Below, piece by piece: positions 33,850 to 43,242 of a stretch of DNA of 64,000 nt. Below the pieces are notes generated by a model. It was not told the DNA's origin and ran no database searches. It saw only the letters and a list, made by a program, of their open reading frames with translations. Made by a program: the position numbers and the translations under genes. Every line of letters begins with the position of its first letter. Position 1 is the stretch's first letter. Origin of the DNA: Leptolyngbya sp. FACHB-321 (GTDB lineage Bacteria; Cyanobacteriota; Cyanobacteriia; Leptolyngbyales; Leptolyngbyaceae); assembly GCF_014695975.1 (NCBI RefSeq), contig NZ_JACJPI010000071.1, positions 62,001 to 126,000 of the forward strand. The letters are read 5' to 3'.

Positions 33850-34444
33850 GCCGAGCGTTCCTACCTGCTTGCTACAACTGAATTTGCTTGATAACCATGC
33901 CAACGCGATCGCATACTCATATTGACTGCTGCCCAGACCCTTTTACAGACATCCTTTTACAGACACCATGATGCAACCAAATTGTGAATTGGCAACAATT
34001 CATCGGCGATCGACTGTAAGGGTTGAATTGATCGCCAGCGTCAAGTAGCAAGCACAGCAACAATCTACCTGAATCATACGCCGTTTTAGTACAAACGTTT
34101 TTTAGAAACAGCCGTTGATTCAGTACGTTTGCGTTAAGCCAATTCAGGCGATCGCACGTCGCTCCCGAACGATTTAAGCATGGCAAACTAAGCTGATGTT
34201 GCTTGCTCAGTCAATGTTTTCGATTGGAGTCCGTTCAAGAGGTTCTAGCAGTGCCAGTAAGGCTTCAGTGATGCTTGCCTTGATTGTCTTTAACTCACCC
34301 TTTTTTGCTTTTGCTAACGGGATAGTGAGCTAGTCGTTGATCTAGTCTTAGCACTGATGCAACAAAGCAAAAAGGGCGCTGGATGCGCCCTTCAGTTATT
34401 TAACATATAGTTTTTGTGCAAACGCTTACAGCCAGCAAAGCGGC
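33850..34444. other. Non-coding region with terminator of the sugar transferase gene
   Basis: No protein-coding gene is supported in these 595 bp. The left part is promoter region for the YdcF gene. The right part contains the hairpin terminator at 34372-34392. Confidence 0.4.
34372..34392 (-). terminator. Rho-independent terminator for the sugar-phosphate transferase gene
   Basis: AAGGGCGC (34372-34379) pairs with GCGCCCTT (34385-34392) with a five-base loop TGGAT. On the minus strand the stem is followed by TTTGC and further Ts, the layout of an intrinsic terminator placed about 50 bp after the stop at 34445. Confidence 0.75.
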
Positions 34445-35119
34445 TTAAAAAGCACCAACCTTAGCCACAATGACGTAGACAGTCCGCACAATCAACGTCA
34501 AATCATAAAGCGGATGCCATTGCTCTTGATAGTGCAGATCAAGCTTAACAATGTCCTCGAAGTCTTTGACCATCGATCGACCGTTGACCTGCCATTCTCC
34601 AGTCATACCGGGCTTGACGTTTAGCCGCTGCCAGTGGTGGCTGTCATACCGCGAAACCTCATCAGCCGTAGGTGGGCGCGTTCCAACCAAGCTCATTTCC
34701 CCCAGCAACACATTCCAAAATTGGGGAAACTCATCCAGGCTGCTACGACGCAGAAACCGACCAATTCTTGTCACGCGAGGATCATCCTGATTTTTAAAAA
34801 TCAGCCCACTCGCTTCATTCTTTACCTGCGACTTTAGAGCATCCGCATTTTGCACCATCGAGCGAAACTTGTAGATGCGAAATGTCTGCCCTAGTAGACC
34901 ATAACGTTCTTGAGCATAAAAAATTGGACCAGGGCTATCTAGCTTGATAGCAAGCGCTAGTGGAATAAAGAGTATTGCTAGTAGTAGCAAGCCCACTAGA
35001 CTACCCACTATATCGATAGCGCGCTTGAAGAGGGAGCGAGCCGATCGATGGGGTGTTTGGCTCTCTGTAAGAGTCGATAGCGATGGGTCAACCATTGCAG
35101 TAAAAAATATGGATTGCAT
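34445..35119 (-). CDS. Undecaprenyl-phosphate sugar phosphotransferase (monoPGT)
   Basis: A 224-residue monotopic phosphoglycosyl transferase of the bacterial sugar transferase family. It has a membrane re-entrant helix (ALFKRAIDIVGSLVGL... region, about residues 28-60) and then the catalytic stretch: KLDSPGPIFYAQERYG, FRIYKFRSMV, FLRRSSLDEFPQFWNVLLGE, MSLVGTRPPT and VKPGMTGEWQVNGR. The D-E pair of the SLDE motif is the catalytic Asp-Glu dyad. It transfers a sugar-1-phosphate from a nucleotide sugar to undecaprenyl phosphate to start assembly of an exopolysaccharide repeat unit. The large N-terminal half of WbaP-type members is absent. No other EPS genes are adjacent. Confidence 0.9.
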   Translation of the reverse strand: MQSIFFTAMVDPSLSTLTESQTPHRSARSLFKRAIDIVGSLVGLLLLAILFIPLALAIKLDSPGPIFYAQERYGLLGQTFRIYKFRSMVQNADALKSQVKNEASGLIFKNQDDPRVTRIGRFLRRSSLDEFPQFWNVLLGEMSLVGTRPPTADEVSRYDSHHWQRLNVKPGMTGEWQVNGRSMVKDFEDIVKLDLHYQEQWHPLYDLTLIVRTVYVIVAKVGAF

Positions 35120-35481
35120 AGTCGCTCCAGCTTTTAAGAATAAAACCGTATAAATACGTATAAAGCCTAGCTAAACTATAAGCCCTACTTCATAGCACCT
35201 GATTGTCTACGCTGATCTACTGACCTAATCTTTTCGGCAACTTCACAAACTAACTTTTTTATAAAGTTATTGTAAATTTCGGTTAGAATCTCCGTTTAGA
35301 AAAGGCGTGCCCAGACCTGCTAAACCATTTTGGGTAGTGGTGCTTCTAACACAATGCGGCACCACCACTTGCCTGAGACATGAGAATTCAAGCACAGGAA
35401 ATTGGGAAGCATAGCGTTGTCTTACCGCTACGGCTGCACACTCGTTCAAGTACTTTAATCGACAGTCTTAAAACAATAGCC
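35120..35481. other. Non-coding region
   Basis: These 362 bp lie between the sugar transferase start and the end of rdgB. No coding gene or RNA is recognised. The left part is AT-rich and presumably carries the promoter of the transferase. Confidence 0.4.
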
Positions 35482-36051
35482 TTACAACGATCGCAGTTGT
35501 GGCAGTAAGGCTTGGAGCGCTTTACCACGATGGCTTAGGGTTTGCTTTTGCTCGCGTGACATTTCGGCAAACGTGAGCCGTTGTTCGGCAACGTAAAAGA
35601 TCGGATCATAGCCAAAGCCACCGCTACCACGTGGGGCGTGAAGAATACTGCCAGCGCAGATACCCTCCGCTTGCCGAACGATCGTGCCATCGGGTTGGGC
35701 GATTGCAATCACGCATACAAAGCGGGCTTCACGATTCAGCTCATTGCCTAGCTCACTCAGCAGTCGCTCAATGCGTTCTGCATCTGTCTTGCCATAACGG
35801 GCGGAATAAACACCGGGCGCACCATCCAGCGCATCCACTTCCAAGCCAGAATCATCCGCGATCGCCCATTCTCCCGTCGTTAGCGCTACCTGAGAGGCTT
35901 TAAGGCAAGCATTCTCGGCAAATGTTTCTCCTGTCTCCTCAATCTCTATGGCTTCAGGCTTGAGCAGCAGCTCCCAATCTAATCCCGTTAGAAAAGCCTG
36001 CATTTCTTTTAGCTTACCTGGGTTTCCCGTAGCCACTACCAGCGCTGTCAT
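35482..36051 (-). CDS. rdgB: XTP/dITP diphosphatase (HAM1 family)
   Basis: A 189-residue HAM1/RdgB protein. The substrate motif VVATGNPGKLKEMQ is at residues 4-17. ETFAENACLKA, DDSGLEVDALDGAPGVYSAR (residues 65-84), GFGYDPIFYV and SREQKQTLSHRGKAL follow in the usual order. It hydrolyses non-canonical purine triphosphates (XTP, dITP, ITP) to monophosphate and pyrophosphate and keeps them out of DNA. The ATG at 36051 fits the family start. Operon mates are not obvious; the GDSL gene lies 86 bp upstream on the same strand. Confidence 0.95.
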   Translation of the reverse strand: MTALVVATGNPGKLKEMQAFLTGLDWELLLKPEAIEIEETGETFAENACLKASQVALTTGEWAIADDSGLEVDALDGAPGVYSARYGKTDAERIERLLSELGNELNREARFVCVIAIAQPDGTIVRQAEGICAGSILHAPRGSGGFGYDPIFYVAEQRLTFAEMSREQKQTLSHRGKALQALLPQLRSL

Positions 36052-36137
36052 GTGCGTCTAAATCCCACGATCTCAATGCTCAACTTTATACCAGGCATCC
36101 GACAACAGTCACAAATGCTAACGGACATCGGTCTGCT

Positions 36138-36920
36138 CTAGACCAAGCACTCCAGGTTCGTTGTCGTTCCCCAGACATAATCAGTAAAGGGCTGCCAGTG
36201 CAGCACATCTTCTAATAAGGACTGATAGCCAGAGACATTTGGGTGTAGCCCGTCGTCACTTAGCTGCGATCGATACCAGTCTGTACCCCGTTCTAACCAC
36301 TGAGAAAAAACATCAAGGTAGGGAATCTGGTAATGCTGACAGGCTAAGCGTGTGACCTCTTTATAGCGAAACTGATCTGCATGGTTGTAATAGAAGCATT
36401 TCTGAAAGGGCATCTTGGCTTCATCAACAGGCACCATCCCGACAAAGAGAGTCGGGCATAACCGCTGTGCTTGCTCCAACAAGGCAATCATTTCAGCCTC
36501 GAACATTGCAAGATCTGTGAAATTCCGTCCTTGCGATCGCCCTAAACGAGCCGAATCATTCACACCAACCGACAGAATCATCAAATCTGGTACACGATTG
36601 CGTAGCTCACCACGCTGGCGAAATTCGCTCTCTAAGCGCTGAGCAACTTGCTTCACCCCATCACCCCGAATGCCCAGGTTATAAAGCGCATAATCGGGAC
36701 CACTCGACTGCATCCAATTCCGGCGCAGACGCTCAATCCACCCACCCCCAACCGGGTCGCCAAAGCCATAAATCAGGCTATCTCCCAGTGCGACCACTTT
36801 TAGAGAGGTCACTGCTACAGCAGAGCGGGCATAGGTTGGCTGGTACATTGAAGTGAGCGTCACTGGTTCCATGAGATCCTGCTTTTGGTAAGCAACACGT
36901 TGAAAGGGGGTTTCTACCAT
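36138..36920 (-). CDS. GDSL/SGNH hydrolase (lipase/esterase family)
   Basis: A 260-residue SGNH-fold protein. Block I is VALGDSLIYGFGDP (nucleophile Ser in GDS, about residue 48), block II is the Gly of GIRGDGVKQVAQRL, block III is SVGVNDSARLG and block V is DDGLHPNVSGYQSL with catalytic Asp and His. No signal peptide is seen. Members are thioesterases, lipases or carbohydrate esterases; the substrate is unknown. The first ATG is at 36920; two further ATG codons (16 and 24 residues in) are also possible starts, since the domain begins near residue 40. It is read leftward, next to rdgB. Confidence 0.85.
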   Translation of the reverse strand: MVETPFQRVAYQKQDLMEPVTLTSMYQPTYARSAVAVTSLKVVALGDSLIYGFGDPVGGGWIERLRRNWMQSSGPDYALYNLGIRGDGVKQVAQRLESEFRQRGELRNRVPDLMILSVGVNDSARLGRSQGRNFTDLAMFEAEMIALLEQAQRLCPTLFVGMVPVDEAKMPFQKCFYYNHADQFRYKEVTRLACQHYQIPYLDVFSQWLERGTDWYRSQLSDDGLHPNVSGYQSLLEDVLHWQPFTDYVWGTTTNLECLV

Positions 36921-37188
36921 TCTGTTAAATGCTTTGCAAAGCTTAATACTGTCTAATCAGGCTTAATCATTACTTTATATAGCGTTACCAATATAAACTG
37001 CCGTGTGACCAAGTACGAGCGATCGAGTGCAGTAGGCAGTATTACTGGTTGTTCAGTGCGTCTTTTCCGGAGCATCAGGGCATTGTCAAGGTCTAAGCAA
37101 TTTAGGAAAACTGCAACAGAAGTCTGTAACTCTTGATAGACTGGGGGCTACAGTTCTCCTTTGTTATTCGCAATTACAGGCAACCTTT

Positions 37189-37416
37189 ATGCAGAAGCGT
37201 ACCGCGTTCGATAGCACTCAGTTGATGCGTCGAGCTGATGAATTGATTTCAGCCGCATCCAATCGTTATCGGATTACGGTTCAGGTCGCAAATCGGGCGA
37301 AGCGTCGTCGGTTTGAAGATTTTGACAGTGTGGATGATCCAACCATGAAGCCGGTCATGCGGGCAATCATTGAAATGTCAGATGAGCTAACTCAGCCAGA
37401 AATCATTGGTGAGTAG
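37189..37416 (+). CDS. rpoZ: RNA polymerase omega subunit
   Basis: A 75-residue protein with the cyanobacterial omega features: the N-terminal [20 protein letters not shown], then [20 protein letters not shown] and [20 protein letters not shown]. It resembles the short cyanobacterial form (about 75-80 residues). It binds the C-terminal region of the beta-prime subunit and promotes holoenzyme assembly. It starts with ATG at 37189 and lies 44 bp before the next gene on the same strand, possibly in one transcript. Confidence 0.9.
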   Translation: MQKRTAFDSTQLMRRADELISAASNRYRITVQVANRAKRRRFEDFDSVDDPTMKPVMRAIIEMSDELTQPEIIGE

Positions 37417-37460
37417 GTTGCTCAATTAGCTGACTCTCTGCAATTGGATGGGCGATCGTA

Positions 37461-38012
37461 ATGCCAAAGAAAAAGACAGCACTTCGACTGACTGTAAAAA
37501 CCCTGATCACTTTTATGAGCGGGTGGTTTTTTCTAACGACTCTGGCAATCGTTTGCCCTGAGCCGTTCGGTCCGTTGCCTGCGATCGCCCAACGAGTGCG
37601 CCCAGAAACAGCATGGCAATCTGTCTACGAACGGTTGCCTGACTTTCCCAAAGAAAACCAGTATGTAAATAAAGAAACTGGTAAAGTTGAGACAGACAAT
37701 ACCCTGGTCGGTCGCTTCATCCGCTATCACCTCTACGTTGCAGGGCGATCGCCGTCCTATCGTTTTGACTGGAAGCTGACACTGGCAGATTACTTGGGCT
37801 TGGGCTTGGATGGAGGGTTTGATGAAACTAGCTATCCTAGCCGCGCCACGTTGCGAACCAGTCCAGCCGAAGGTGACCGAGCAGCAATTAATCGTCTGAA
37901 TCGCTCACAGCGCGAAGCATTGGTACAAGCGTTGGTAGATACCTTTGTACCCCAGTCCACCCGTTCCTCCAAGCCAAAACCTGCGCCCGCTTCACCACAA
38001 CTTCCGAAGTAG
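37461..38012 (+). CDS. Secreted or periplasmic conserved hypothetical protein
   Basis: A 183-residue protein with a cleavable-signal-like N-terminus (LTVKTLITFMSGWFFLTTLA, then PAIAQ at about residue 44). A globular middle with ERLPDFPKENQYVNKETGK and VGRFIRYHLYVAGRSP follows, and a Pro/Lys/Ser tail. The sequence FIRYHLYVAGRSPSYRFDWK with LTLADYLG looks like the conserved core. It is a cyanobacterial hypothetical of unknown role that lies just after rpoZ on the same strand. Confidence 0.65.
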   Translation: MPKKKTALRLTVKTLITFMSGWFFLTTLAIVCPEPFGPLPAIAQRVRPETAWQSVYERLPDFPKENQYVNKETGKVETDNTLVGRFIRYHLYVAGRSPSYRFDWKLTLADYLGLGLDGGFDETSYPSRATLRTSPAEGDRAAINRLNRSQREALVQALVDTFVPQSTRSSKPKPAPASPQLPK

Positions 38013-38177
38013 GAACTTTCGCAGTAGAACCCTAGGTAAGACCGCTAGAACCAACGTCAGCAGCACGTTTTTTTGTTGATTGACTGCTGTAGACCCGATT
38101 GCCCATGGCATTACTGGCGATCGTATGTTTATCGCTGTCACTAATCCCTAAAGACTTACAACGCCTCTTGCCTGCGT

Positions 38178-38993
38178 TCAGCTCAAACCTTTTCCTAAGC
38201 TACTTCCCAAGCCCTGGAACATAAACCACGAAAGAAAGAAATTAGAAATAAAAATGGCAAGCAGCGAGGTGACAACAGCAGTCGTTGTCGATTGCCCTAC
38301 ACCTTTCGCGCCCCCAGTTGTCGTCAGCCCCCAACTTGTTCCAATGATGGCAATCACGGCACCAAAGAAACTGCCTTTTATTGGCGCACTACATAAATCC
38401 CATAGGCTAACAAAGTTGCGAGCAGAATCGAAAAAAACGCTCTGTGGAATGCCGTAAAGAGTCTTGGCGATCACCATGCCACCGATCATGCCAGTTAGCA
38501 GTGAGAGAATAGTCAGAATCGGTAGCATCAGGCAGCAGGCAATCACTCTGGGAATGACTAGGTAGTCGATCGGGTCAGTTTTGAGCATATAAAGCGCGTC
38601 AATCTGCTCTGTTACGCGCATCGTCCCAAGCTCGGCTGCAAACGCTGAACCGACACGACCTGCCAAAACCACCGCCGTTAAGACAGGAGCCATTTCGCGC
38701 GTGAGAGAGACTGCCAGCACACCCCCCACAGCATTACTCGCCCCAAAGTTGATAAATTCGCGCGATACCTGAATCGTAAACACCATACCAATAAAGGTAG
38801 ATGTCAGCAGAGCAATCATTAGCGATGCTGGACCCACGATCGCCATTTGATCGAGGGTGTTGCGGCGGTGAATTTTGCCTGCTAATAGATGCACCATTAC
38901 CTGTCCCCCTAAAAGGATGGCTGCCAGCAAACGCTGACTCCACAAACTTAAGCCAGTAGCAAACTGCTGTTCACTCACAATCACACAACTCAA
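38178..38993 (-). CDS. MlaE-family ABC permease (YrbE/Ycf63 type)
   Basis: A 271-residue permease with five or six membrane spans and the MlaE signatures: LAGRVGSAFAAELGTMRVTEQIDAL and the loop LKTDPIDYLVIPRVIACC. In Escherichia coli the Mla system moves phospholipids between the two membranes. The chloroplast relative (TGD1) imports lipids. In cyanobacteria a similar role in lipid traffic is likely. The ATPase (MlaF) and MCE protein (MlaD) partners are not next to this gene. Confidence 0.9.
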   Translation of the reverse strand: MSCVIVSEQQFATGLSLWSQRLLAAILLGGQVMVHLLAGKIHRRNTLDQMAIVGPASLMIALLTSTFIGMVFTIQVSREFINFGASNAVGGVLAVSLTREMAPVLTAVVLAGRVGSAFAAELGTMRVTEQIDALYMLKTDPIDYLVIPRVIACCLMLPILTILSLLTGMIGGMVIAKTLYGIPQSVFFDSARNFVSLWDLCSAPIKGSFFGAVIAIIGTSWGLTTTGGAKGVGQSTTTAVVTSLLAIFISNFFLSWFMFQGLGSSLGKGLS

Positions 38994-39129
38994 ACGCTAA
39001 CTTAGCCACAATAGCGGATACGCTTAAAAATTGGAAACCGCTGCCCTTCCTTGTTGTTGATCGCATAATGGGTCGATCGATGATTTGCGAATCATTCACC
39101 CTTCCATTCCTTTACTGATTAATGAAAAG

Positions 39130-39167
39130 AAAGAGGCAATGGAACACATCTGCTCCATTGCCTCTTT
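39130..39167 (-). terminator. Strong hairpin terminator
   Basis: AAAGAGGCAATGGA (39130-39143) is paired with TCCATTGCCTCTTT (39154-39167), 14 matched pairs with a 10-base loop. On the minus strand the stem is followed by CTTTTC. It ends the low-complexity protein gene at 39194. Confidence 0.85.
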
Positions 39168-39193
39168 GTGTCCTTTAAAGGTGGCTCCTGTCT

Positions 39194-41035
39194 CTACGGA
39201 GTGGTAGTTGTTCCACTGGGAGTCGTCGATTCGATCGGAGTTGTGGTGCCTGCGGGAGCACTACTGGGGGTAGTCGTAGTTGCCGGGGCTGTAGTTGCCG
39301 GAGCCGTTGTTGCTGGAGTAGTAGTTGCTGGAGCTGTCGGAGTGGTAGTTGCCGGAGCTGTTGTTGTCGGAGTAGCTGCCGGAGTGGTAGTTGCTGGAGT
39401 TGTTGTTGTCGGAGTGGTAGTGGATTGTGCTTGTGTGGCTGAAATTTGCCGCAATCCAACTAACCCTGGGAAGACACGGCTGGATAACCCAATGACCTGG
39501 TAAGCGGAAACAACTCGCCCACGTTTTGCTTGACCGGGGGGCAGTTGACGGTCAGAACGATCGCGCTCCACCAGCAAAATACGATCTTCCGAATCACGTT
39601 CTACAACCACTTCAACGGAACCACGCTGCCGATAAATGGTGTAGGTCGTATTGCTATTGTCATCGTTGTCATCGTCATCGTTATCACTACGTCTATCATC
39701 ATCATCACGGCTGTCATCATCGTCATCGCCGTCAGTGCTATTCACTACAAAGAGCGATGGGTTAAACAGTCTGATGTAGGTGGTATTTGCGACAAAGTTG
39801 GTGAAAACGATCGTATTTGTACTAGTCGTACTGGTGTTCGTGCTGGTATTCGTACTGGTGTTCGTGCTGGTATTCGTGCTGGTGTTTGTGCTGGTATTCG
39901 TGCTGCTGTTGAACGCCGTACCGTTGTTGTTTACACCCACTGCTGGAGAAAAGCTTGTGAAATTACCACTGCCAGTCTTTAACGCAAATGAAACATCACC
40001 GTTACTTCTACCGTCTAGCTTGCCACTGGATTGCTCAAACTTGAATTGGGTATCGTTACGAGCAGAACCCGCAAACGTCGCAGTACTATTACCAAAAGCA
40101 ACATAGCCTGGGCCTTCGCCCTTGACTTCATAGTTTGTTCTGGCGGCTGAAGACAGTGTACCGTTCAGCGTTCCACTGAATGGAGCCGTGAGTTTCAGAT
40201 CCAAGTTGGCAACAGTGCCTTCGAGCTTAAACTCACTGGTGCCCGGAGTTTCGACACTTTGAACCTGAAACTTGGTTGTCGGTCCATTAAAAGTGATTAC
40301 ACCGTCGCTCGGATTAAGATCGGTTCCCGCTGTCGGTAAAACATCCTTGCCTTCAAACTCAAACTTGATGCGTCGTCCTAATACCGTTGACACATCATTG
40401 CTGACGTTGGTAGACCGTAATTGCAAATCAGACGGCAGTTTGATCGAATCACCAGTCAGAGCAGCATCAAAGGCACCTACGCTTAACAAACCCTCCTTTG
40501 AGGTAAACGAGGTGCTGGAATCGCCTGACAGAGTAACATTTTGCACAGGCAAGAAGACAAGCGGAGCAGTACCAACCTGCTGGGGGCTAATCAGTGTGCC
40601 ACCTTGAATGAAGCTAGGTGAAAAAGCACTGAGTGTAAAGTTGATTGCAGTCGGTACGCCTTGAAAGAAGACTGGATTACCGCTAGCCGAAAAAGCTACA
40701 CCTGACAGAGTGCCTTCTAGCCTGCCTTTGTCTCCACTATCGGGTACGTTATTGCCGTTGGTGTCTGTAAATTGACTGGCATTGGGAAGAAAGCGTGATG
40801 TCGTTGTCGTGCCATTTGGCGTGACGAGCCTCAAGGTTTGAATTGCTGTATCAAAGAGAACTGGAGTACCCGCAGGAGTAGTGGCAGTCGGTGCGGTACC
40901 TGGCAAGAAGAAGGCAGCATCACCAGTTGCTTGACCGCTAGTAATGGGAATATCAGCATGGGCGGCGGTAGCGATCGCCAAACTGCCTGCTAATAGTCCT
41001 AGACAAACGGCGAAACGAGTGGATTGATCAATCAC
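39194..41035 (-). CDS. Secreted low-complexity protein with acidic and Thr-Pro repeats
   Basis: A 613-residue protein with a signal peptide (VCLGLLAGSLAIATAAHA, then DIPI). The first 370 residues are beta-rich (FLPNASQFTDTNGNNVPDSG, DGVITFNGPTTKFQVQ, EVKGEGPGYVAFGN). A tandem STNT repeat follows (about 378-405, at least six units), then a strongly acidic stretch (residues about 435-465, with runs of D between S and N). It ends in a Thr/Pro/Ala/Ser tail with TTTP and ATTTP units. The acidic run could bind Ca2+ and the tail is typical of an extended surface stalk, both inference. No named domain is recognised. Its sequence resembles outer-membrane or sheath-linked proteins in cyanobacteria. It lies next to the porin gene on the same strand, 350 bp apart. 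Confidence 0.65.
   Translation of the reverse strand: MIDQSTRFAVCLGLLAGSLAIATAAHADIPITSGQATGDAAFFLPGTAPTATTPAGTPVLFDTAIQTLRLVTPNGTTTTSRFLPNASQFTDTNGNNVPDSGDKGRLEGTLSGVAFSASGNPVFFQGVPTAINFTLSAFSPSFIQGGTLISPQQVGTAPLVFLPVQNVTLSGDSSTSFTSKEGLLSVGAFDAALTGDSIKLPSDLQLRSTNVSNDVSTVLGRRIKFEFEGKDVLPTAGTDLNPSDGVITFNGPTTKFQVQSVETPGTSEFKLEGTVANLDLKLTAPFSGTLNGTLSSAARTNYEVKGEGPGYVAFGNSTATFAGSARNDTQFKFEQSSGKLDGRSNGDVSFALKTGSGNFTSFSPAVGVNNNGTAFNSSTNTSTNTSTNTSTNTSTNTSTNTSTTSTNTIVFTNFVANTTYIRLFNPSLFVVNSTDGDDDDDSRDDDDRRSDNDDDDNDDNSNTTYTIYRQRGSVEVVVERDSEDRILLVERDRSDRQLPPGQAKRGRVVSAYQVIGLSSRVFPGLVGLRQISATQAQSTTTPTTTTPATTTPAATPTTTAPATTTPTAPATTTPATTAPATTAPATTTTPSSAPAGTTTPIESTTPSGTTTTP
39246..39420. repeat. DNA repeat coding the Thr/Pro/Ala tail
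   Basis: Variants of GTAGTTGCCGGAGC and GTAGTTGCTGGAG are repeated many times in the region coding the C-terminal Thr/Pro/Ala-rich tail. Such tracts change length by slippage. Confidence 0.7.
39820..39912. repeat. 12/24-bp period repeat coding STNT units
   Basis: GTGCTGGTATTC and GTACTGGTGTTC alternate in tandem through about 90 bp and code the STNT repeats of the secreted protein. Codon differences within the repeat suggest some age. Confidence 0.7.
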
Positions 41036-41385
41036 AGTAATAATCCTCTAAATGTTTGGTGAATGAAAAGTCAACCAAGTGTTAAGTAAATGACACGCAA
41101 CTAACGGGGCTTGTTAGTAGTAGAGACAACGAGATTACTGAAACCAATTGCTACTAGTAACTTGCCAGAACTTTAGTTTGGACGGAAAGTTCCTGATTAC
41201 AGCCAGGTTCTTGAAAACCTCATAAAACCCTTTGAAATTAGGAGTTTTCACGATCGACTTCGGTCATTAAGGTACTTAGGCAAGGGCGATAGCTTGTCGT
41301 TCTCAATATGTCTTGTCTGGGTTTATACCGAGACAAGACAAAACAACTAGCAACTCACTTTCTGTTTTATGTTGTCTCCAAGCGC
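41036..41385. other. Non-coding region between porin end and secreted protein start
   Basis: These 350 bp have no coding gene. They contain the promoter side of the secreted low-complexity protein and the downstream side of the porin. Near 41310-41345, GTTTATACCGAGACAAGACAAAAC follows TTGTCTTG-like repeats (CTTGTCTGGG, ACAAGAC), a weak dyad. Confidence 0.4.
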
Positions 41386-43194
41386 TTAAAACGTGAAGGT
41401 TGTCCGAAGTACGCCGATCGTGATGGTGTCGTTCGCTGAATTTTGCCGAGGGTTGAAAACAAAAATGACACCGGGCGTAATACTGATGTTGTCAGAGACT
41501 CTGAAGCGGTAGAACGCTTCAACATGAGTCGTTGTCCCTGGTTGGTCACCCTCACCAGCAAGTAAATTTCCTTCACTAATAAAGCTGGGGACATTGCGAC
41601 CAGCAGGCAGATCGCTACTGATAATGCGTGGTGGCTGACCTACGTAAATTGCACCCAGATTACCGCGTGCACCTAAATCAGGGAAGTTGAGAAACGCCAT
41701 CCAGTTAATCGTTTCTACATTGCCAGAGAAACCTTTCAGGTCAGAGGTTGTAAAGCCAGCCCAACCGCCGAGTGTAATCCTGGGTGTAATGCGCCAAGCC
41801 GCAGTACCACCGATCGCGTTAGTCTTGATAGGGGCACGAAAGGAGAACGGGTTAGGCAGGGCAAGTTGGTCATCGCCTACGCTCGTACCCAAAAAGCCAC
41901 TAGGCGAATAGGCATTTACATAATGAAGAGCAATATCAATGTTGCGAGTTGGTGCAAAAGTTAACTGTGCGCCCGCTGTCGTTGCGCCGTTACTGCCGCC
42001 AAAAAGCCCACCATTGATTGGGTCTTCCGGTCGGTTGGACGAGTAAACCCCTTGCAACGAGAGGCTAGGCGTAATTTGCCAGTCGAAGCCTGCACCACCA
42101 CCATCACCACCAATGTTAAGAATCGGGTTGCGCTGTGCAAAACGAGAGAGCGGTCCTTGTCCGGCGCTTTCAATCCTATTAGCACCCCGAAAGACGTTCA
42201 CCATGTTGACACCAACAGGTCCCGCAATGACAGCAAAGTTGTTGCCAAACAGTTGACGGAAGGTTAGGTCGCTAAGTCTTACAGAGTTACGAGAATCGCC
42301 TTCATAGCCCAACAGCACATCATTTGTCAGCAGTTGGTTGCCGAAGGATCTGCCTGCGCCTGCCTGGAGACCAACCAGCAAGATGCTGCGTTCGCTAAAC
42401 TGAGTAAAAAGACTTAGTTGAGCGTTTGAGATAACATTTACCTGGTCATCATTGCCATTAAAGTTAAAGCCTGCTAACGAAATATCGGGGCTGTTGCGCC
42501 CTTGCACTCCGAAAATGACCTGACCAAACAGCTTGGTGGTGGTGGAGAACTGCTGTTTTTCTAGCGTTGCTGTGCGGGCTTCTAATGTGCCTAACCGTCC
42601 CCGCAGAGTTGCAAGTTCAGCCGCAAACTCTTCCTGAAGCTTTTGCACGGCTAACAAATCTTCTTTTTTAACCAGATCACCTGTGCCCGCTGCAATCAGT
42701 TCATTGACACGATCGAGGCAGGCGTTCAAGCCAGCGGCAAATTCATAGCGGGTAAGCGCACGGTTGCCACGAAAGGTTTGATCAGGATAGCCAACAATGC
42801 AGCCATAGCGCTCTACAAGTGACTGTAGGGACTGAAACGCCCAATCAGTAGGTTTAACATCAGTTAGCTGAGAAACCGATGTCACCTGAGCCATGCCGTC
42901 GGTTGGCTGGGTCGCAGCGTCTAAATTAACGACATCATTACTCTGATCTACCGCTTCAGGTAGCGCTTGTTCAGATGGCAACGCTTGAGCAAGCGTGGGA
43001 GCAGTCGAAAGTGCTGGGGAAACATCTGGCGAGGGCACGATCGCAGGCTGCTGACTTACTGCTGTTGCTGCTGTGCCTGTACCCTCTTCTTCTAAAACGG
43101 CTCCCAAGGCGGGACTAACCATAAAAAGCCCCAGTACTGCCGAAGCTAGCACTGGGGATAACAACGTCTCCGACATAAATAAACGGTCTCTCAT
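41386..43194 (-). CDS. SLH-domain OprB-type porin (iron uptake porin family)
   Basis: A 602-residue outer-membrane protein. It has a signal peptide (residues 1-30; SPVLASAVLGLFMVSPALGA), a low-complexity linker and an SLH domain at about 105-160 (VSQLTDVKPTDWAFQSLQSL, then YPDQTFRGNRALTRYEFAAG). A short coiled coil follows (EELAELATLRGRLGTLEART, about 185-215), then a beta-barrel of the carbohydrate-selective porin OprB type ending in a C-terminal aromatic (LRTTFTF). In cyanobacteria such SLH-porins take up inorganic ions such as iron or small organics. The SLH domain anchors it to peptidoglycan-linked polymers. The divergent gene at 43243 shares the upstream region. Confidence 0.88.
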   Translation of the reverse strand: MRDRLFMSETLLSPVLASAVLGLFMVSPALGAVLEEEGTGTAATAVSQQPAIVPSPDVSPALSTAPTLAQALPSEQALPEAVDQSNDVVNLDAATQPTDGMAQVTSVSQLTDVKPTDWAFQSLQSLVERYGCIVGYPDQTFRGNRALTRYEFAAGLNACLDRVNELIAAGTGDLVKKEDLLAVQKLQEEFAAELATLRGRLGTLEARTATLEKQQFSTTTKLFGQVIFGVQGRNSPDISLAGFNFNGNDDQVNVISNAQLSLFTQFSERSILLVGLQAGAGRSFGNQLLTNDVLLGYEGDSRNSVRLSDLTFRQLFGNNFAVIAGPVGVNMVNVFRGANRIESAGQGPLSRFAQRNPILNIGGDGGGAGFDWQITPSLSLQGVYSSNRPEDPINGGLFGGSNGATTAGAQLTFAPTRNIDIALHYVNAYSPSGFLGTSVGDDQLALPNPFSFRAPIKTNAIGGTAAWRITPRITLGGWAGFTTSDLKGFSGNVETINWMAFLNFPDLGARGNLGAIYVGQPPRIISSDLPAGRNVPSFISEGNLLAGEGDQPGTTTHVEAFYRFRVSDNISITPGVIFVFNPRQNSANDTITIGVLRTTFTF

Positions 43195-43242
43195 AACCTA
43201 CAACTCCTCTAATTAGCGACAGTATTCCCCAGGAGATGCTTT

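Noticed and set aside
33917-34186. Minus-strand 89-codon ORF upstream of the YdcF gene
   Set aside because: Unlike any family I recognise, composition irregular, and no ribosome site found.
35267-35449. Minus-strand 60-codon ORF in the gap before rdgB
   Set aside because: No initiation signal and no family; likely chance.
39168-39503. Plus- and minus-strand ORFs rich in Val/Ala or Gln/Leu over the Thr/Pro tail
   Set aside because: Shadows of the coding repeat; composition follows directly from the DNA repeat.
39526-40106. Overlapping plus-strand ORFs opposite the STNT and poly-Asp region
   Set aside because: They mirror the low-complexity repeats of the secreted protein and lack initiation signals.
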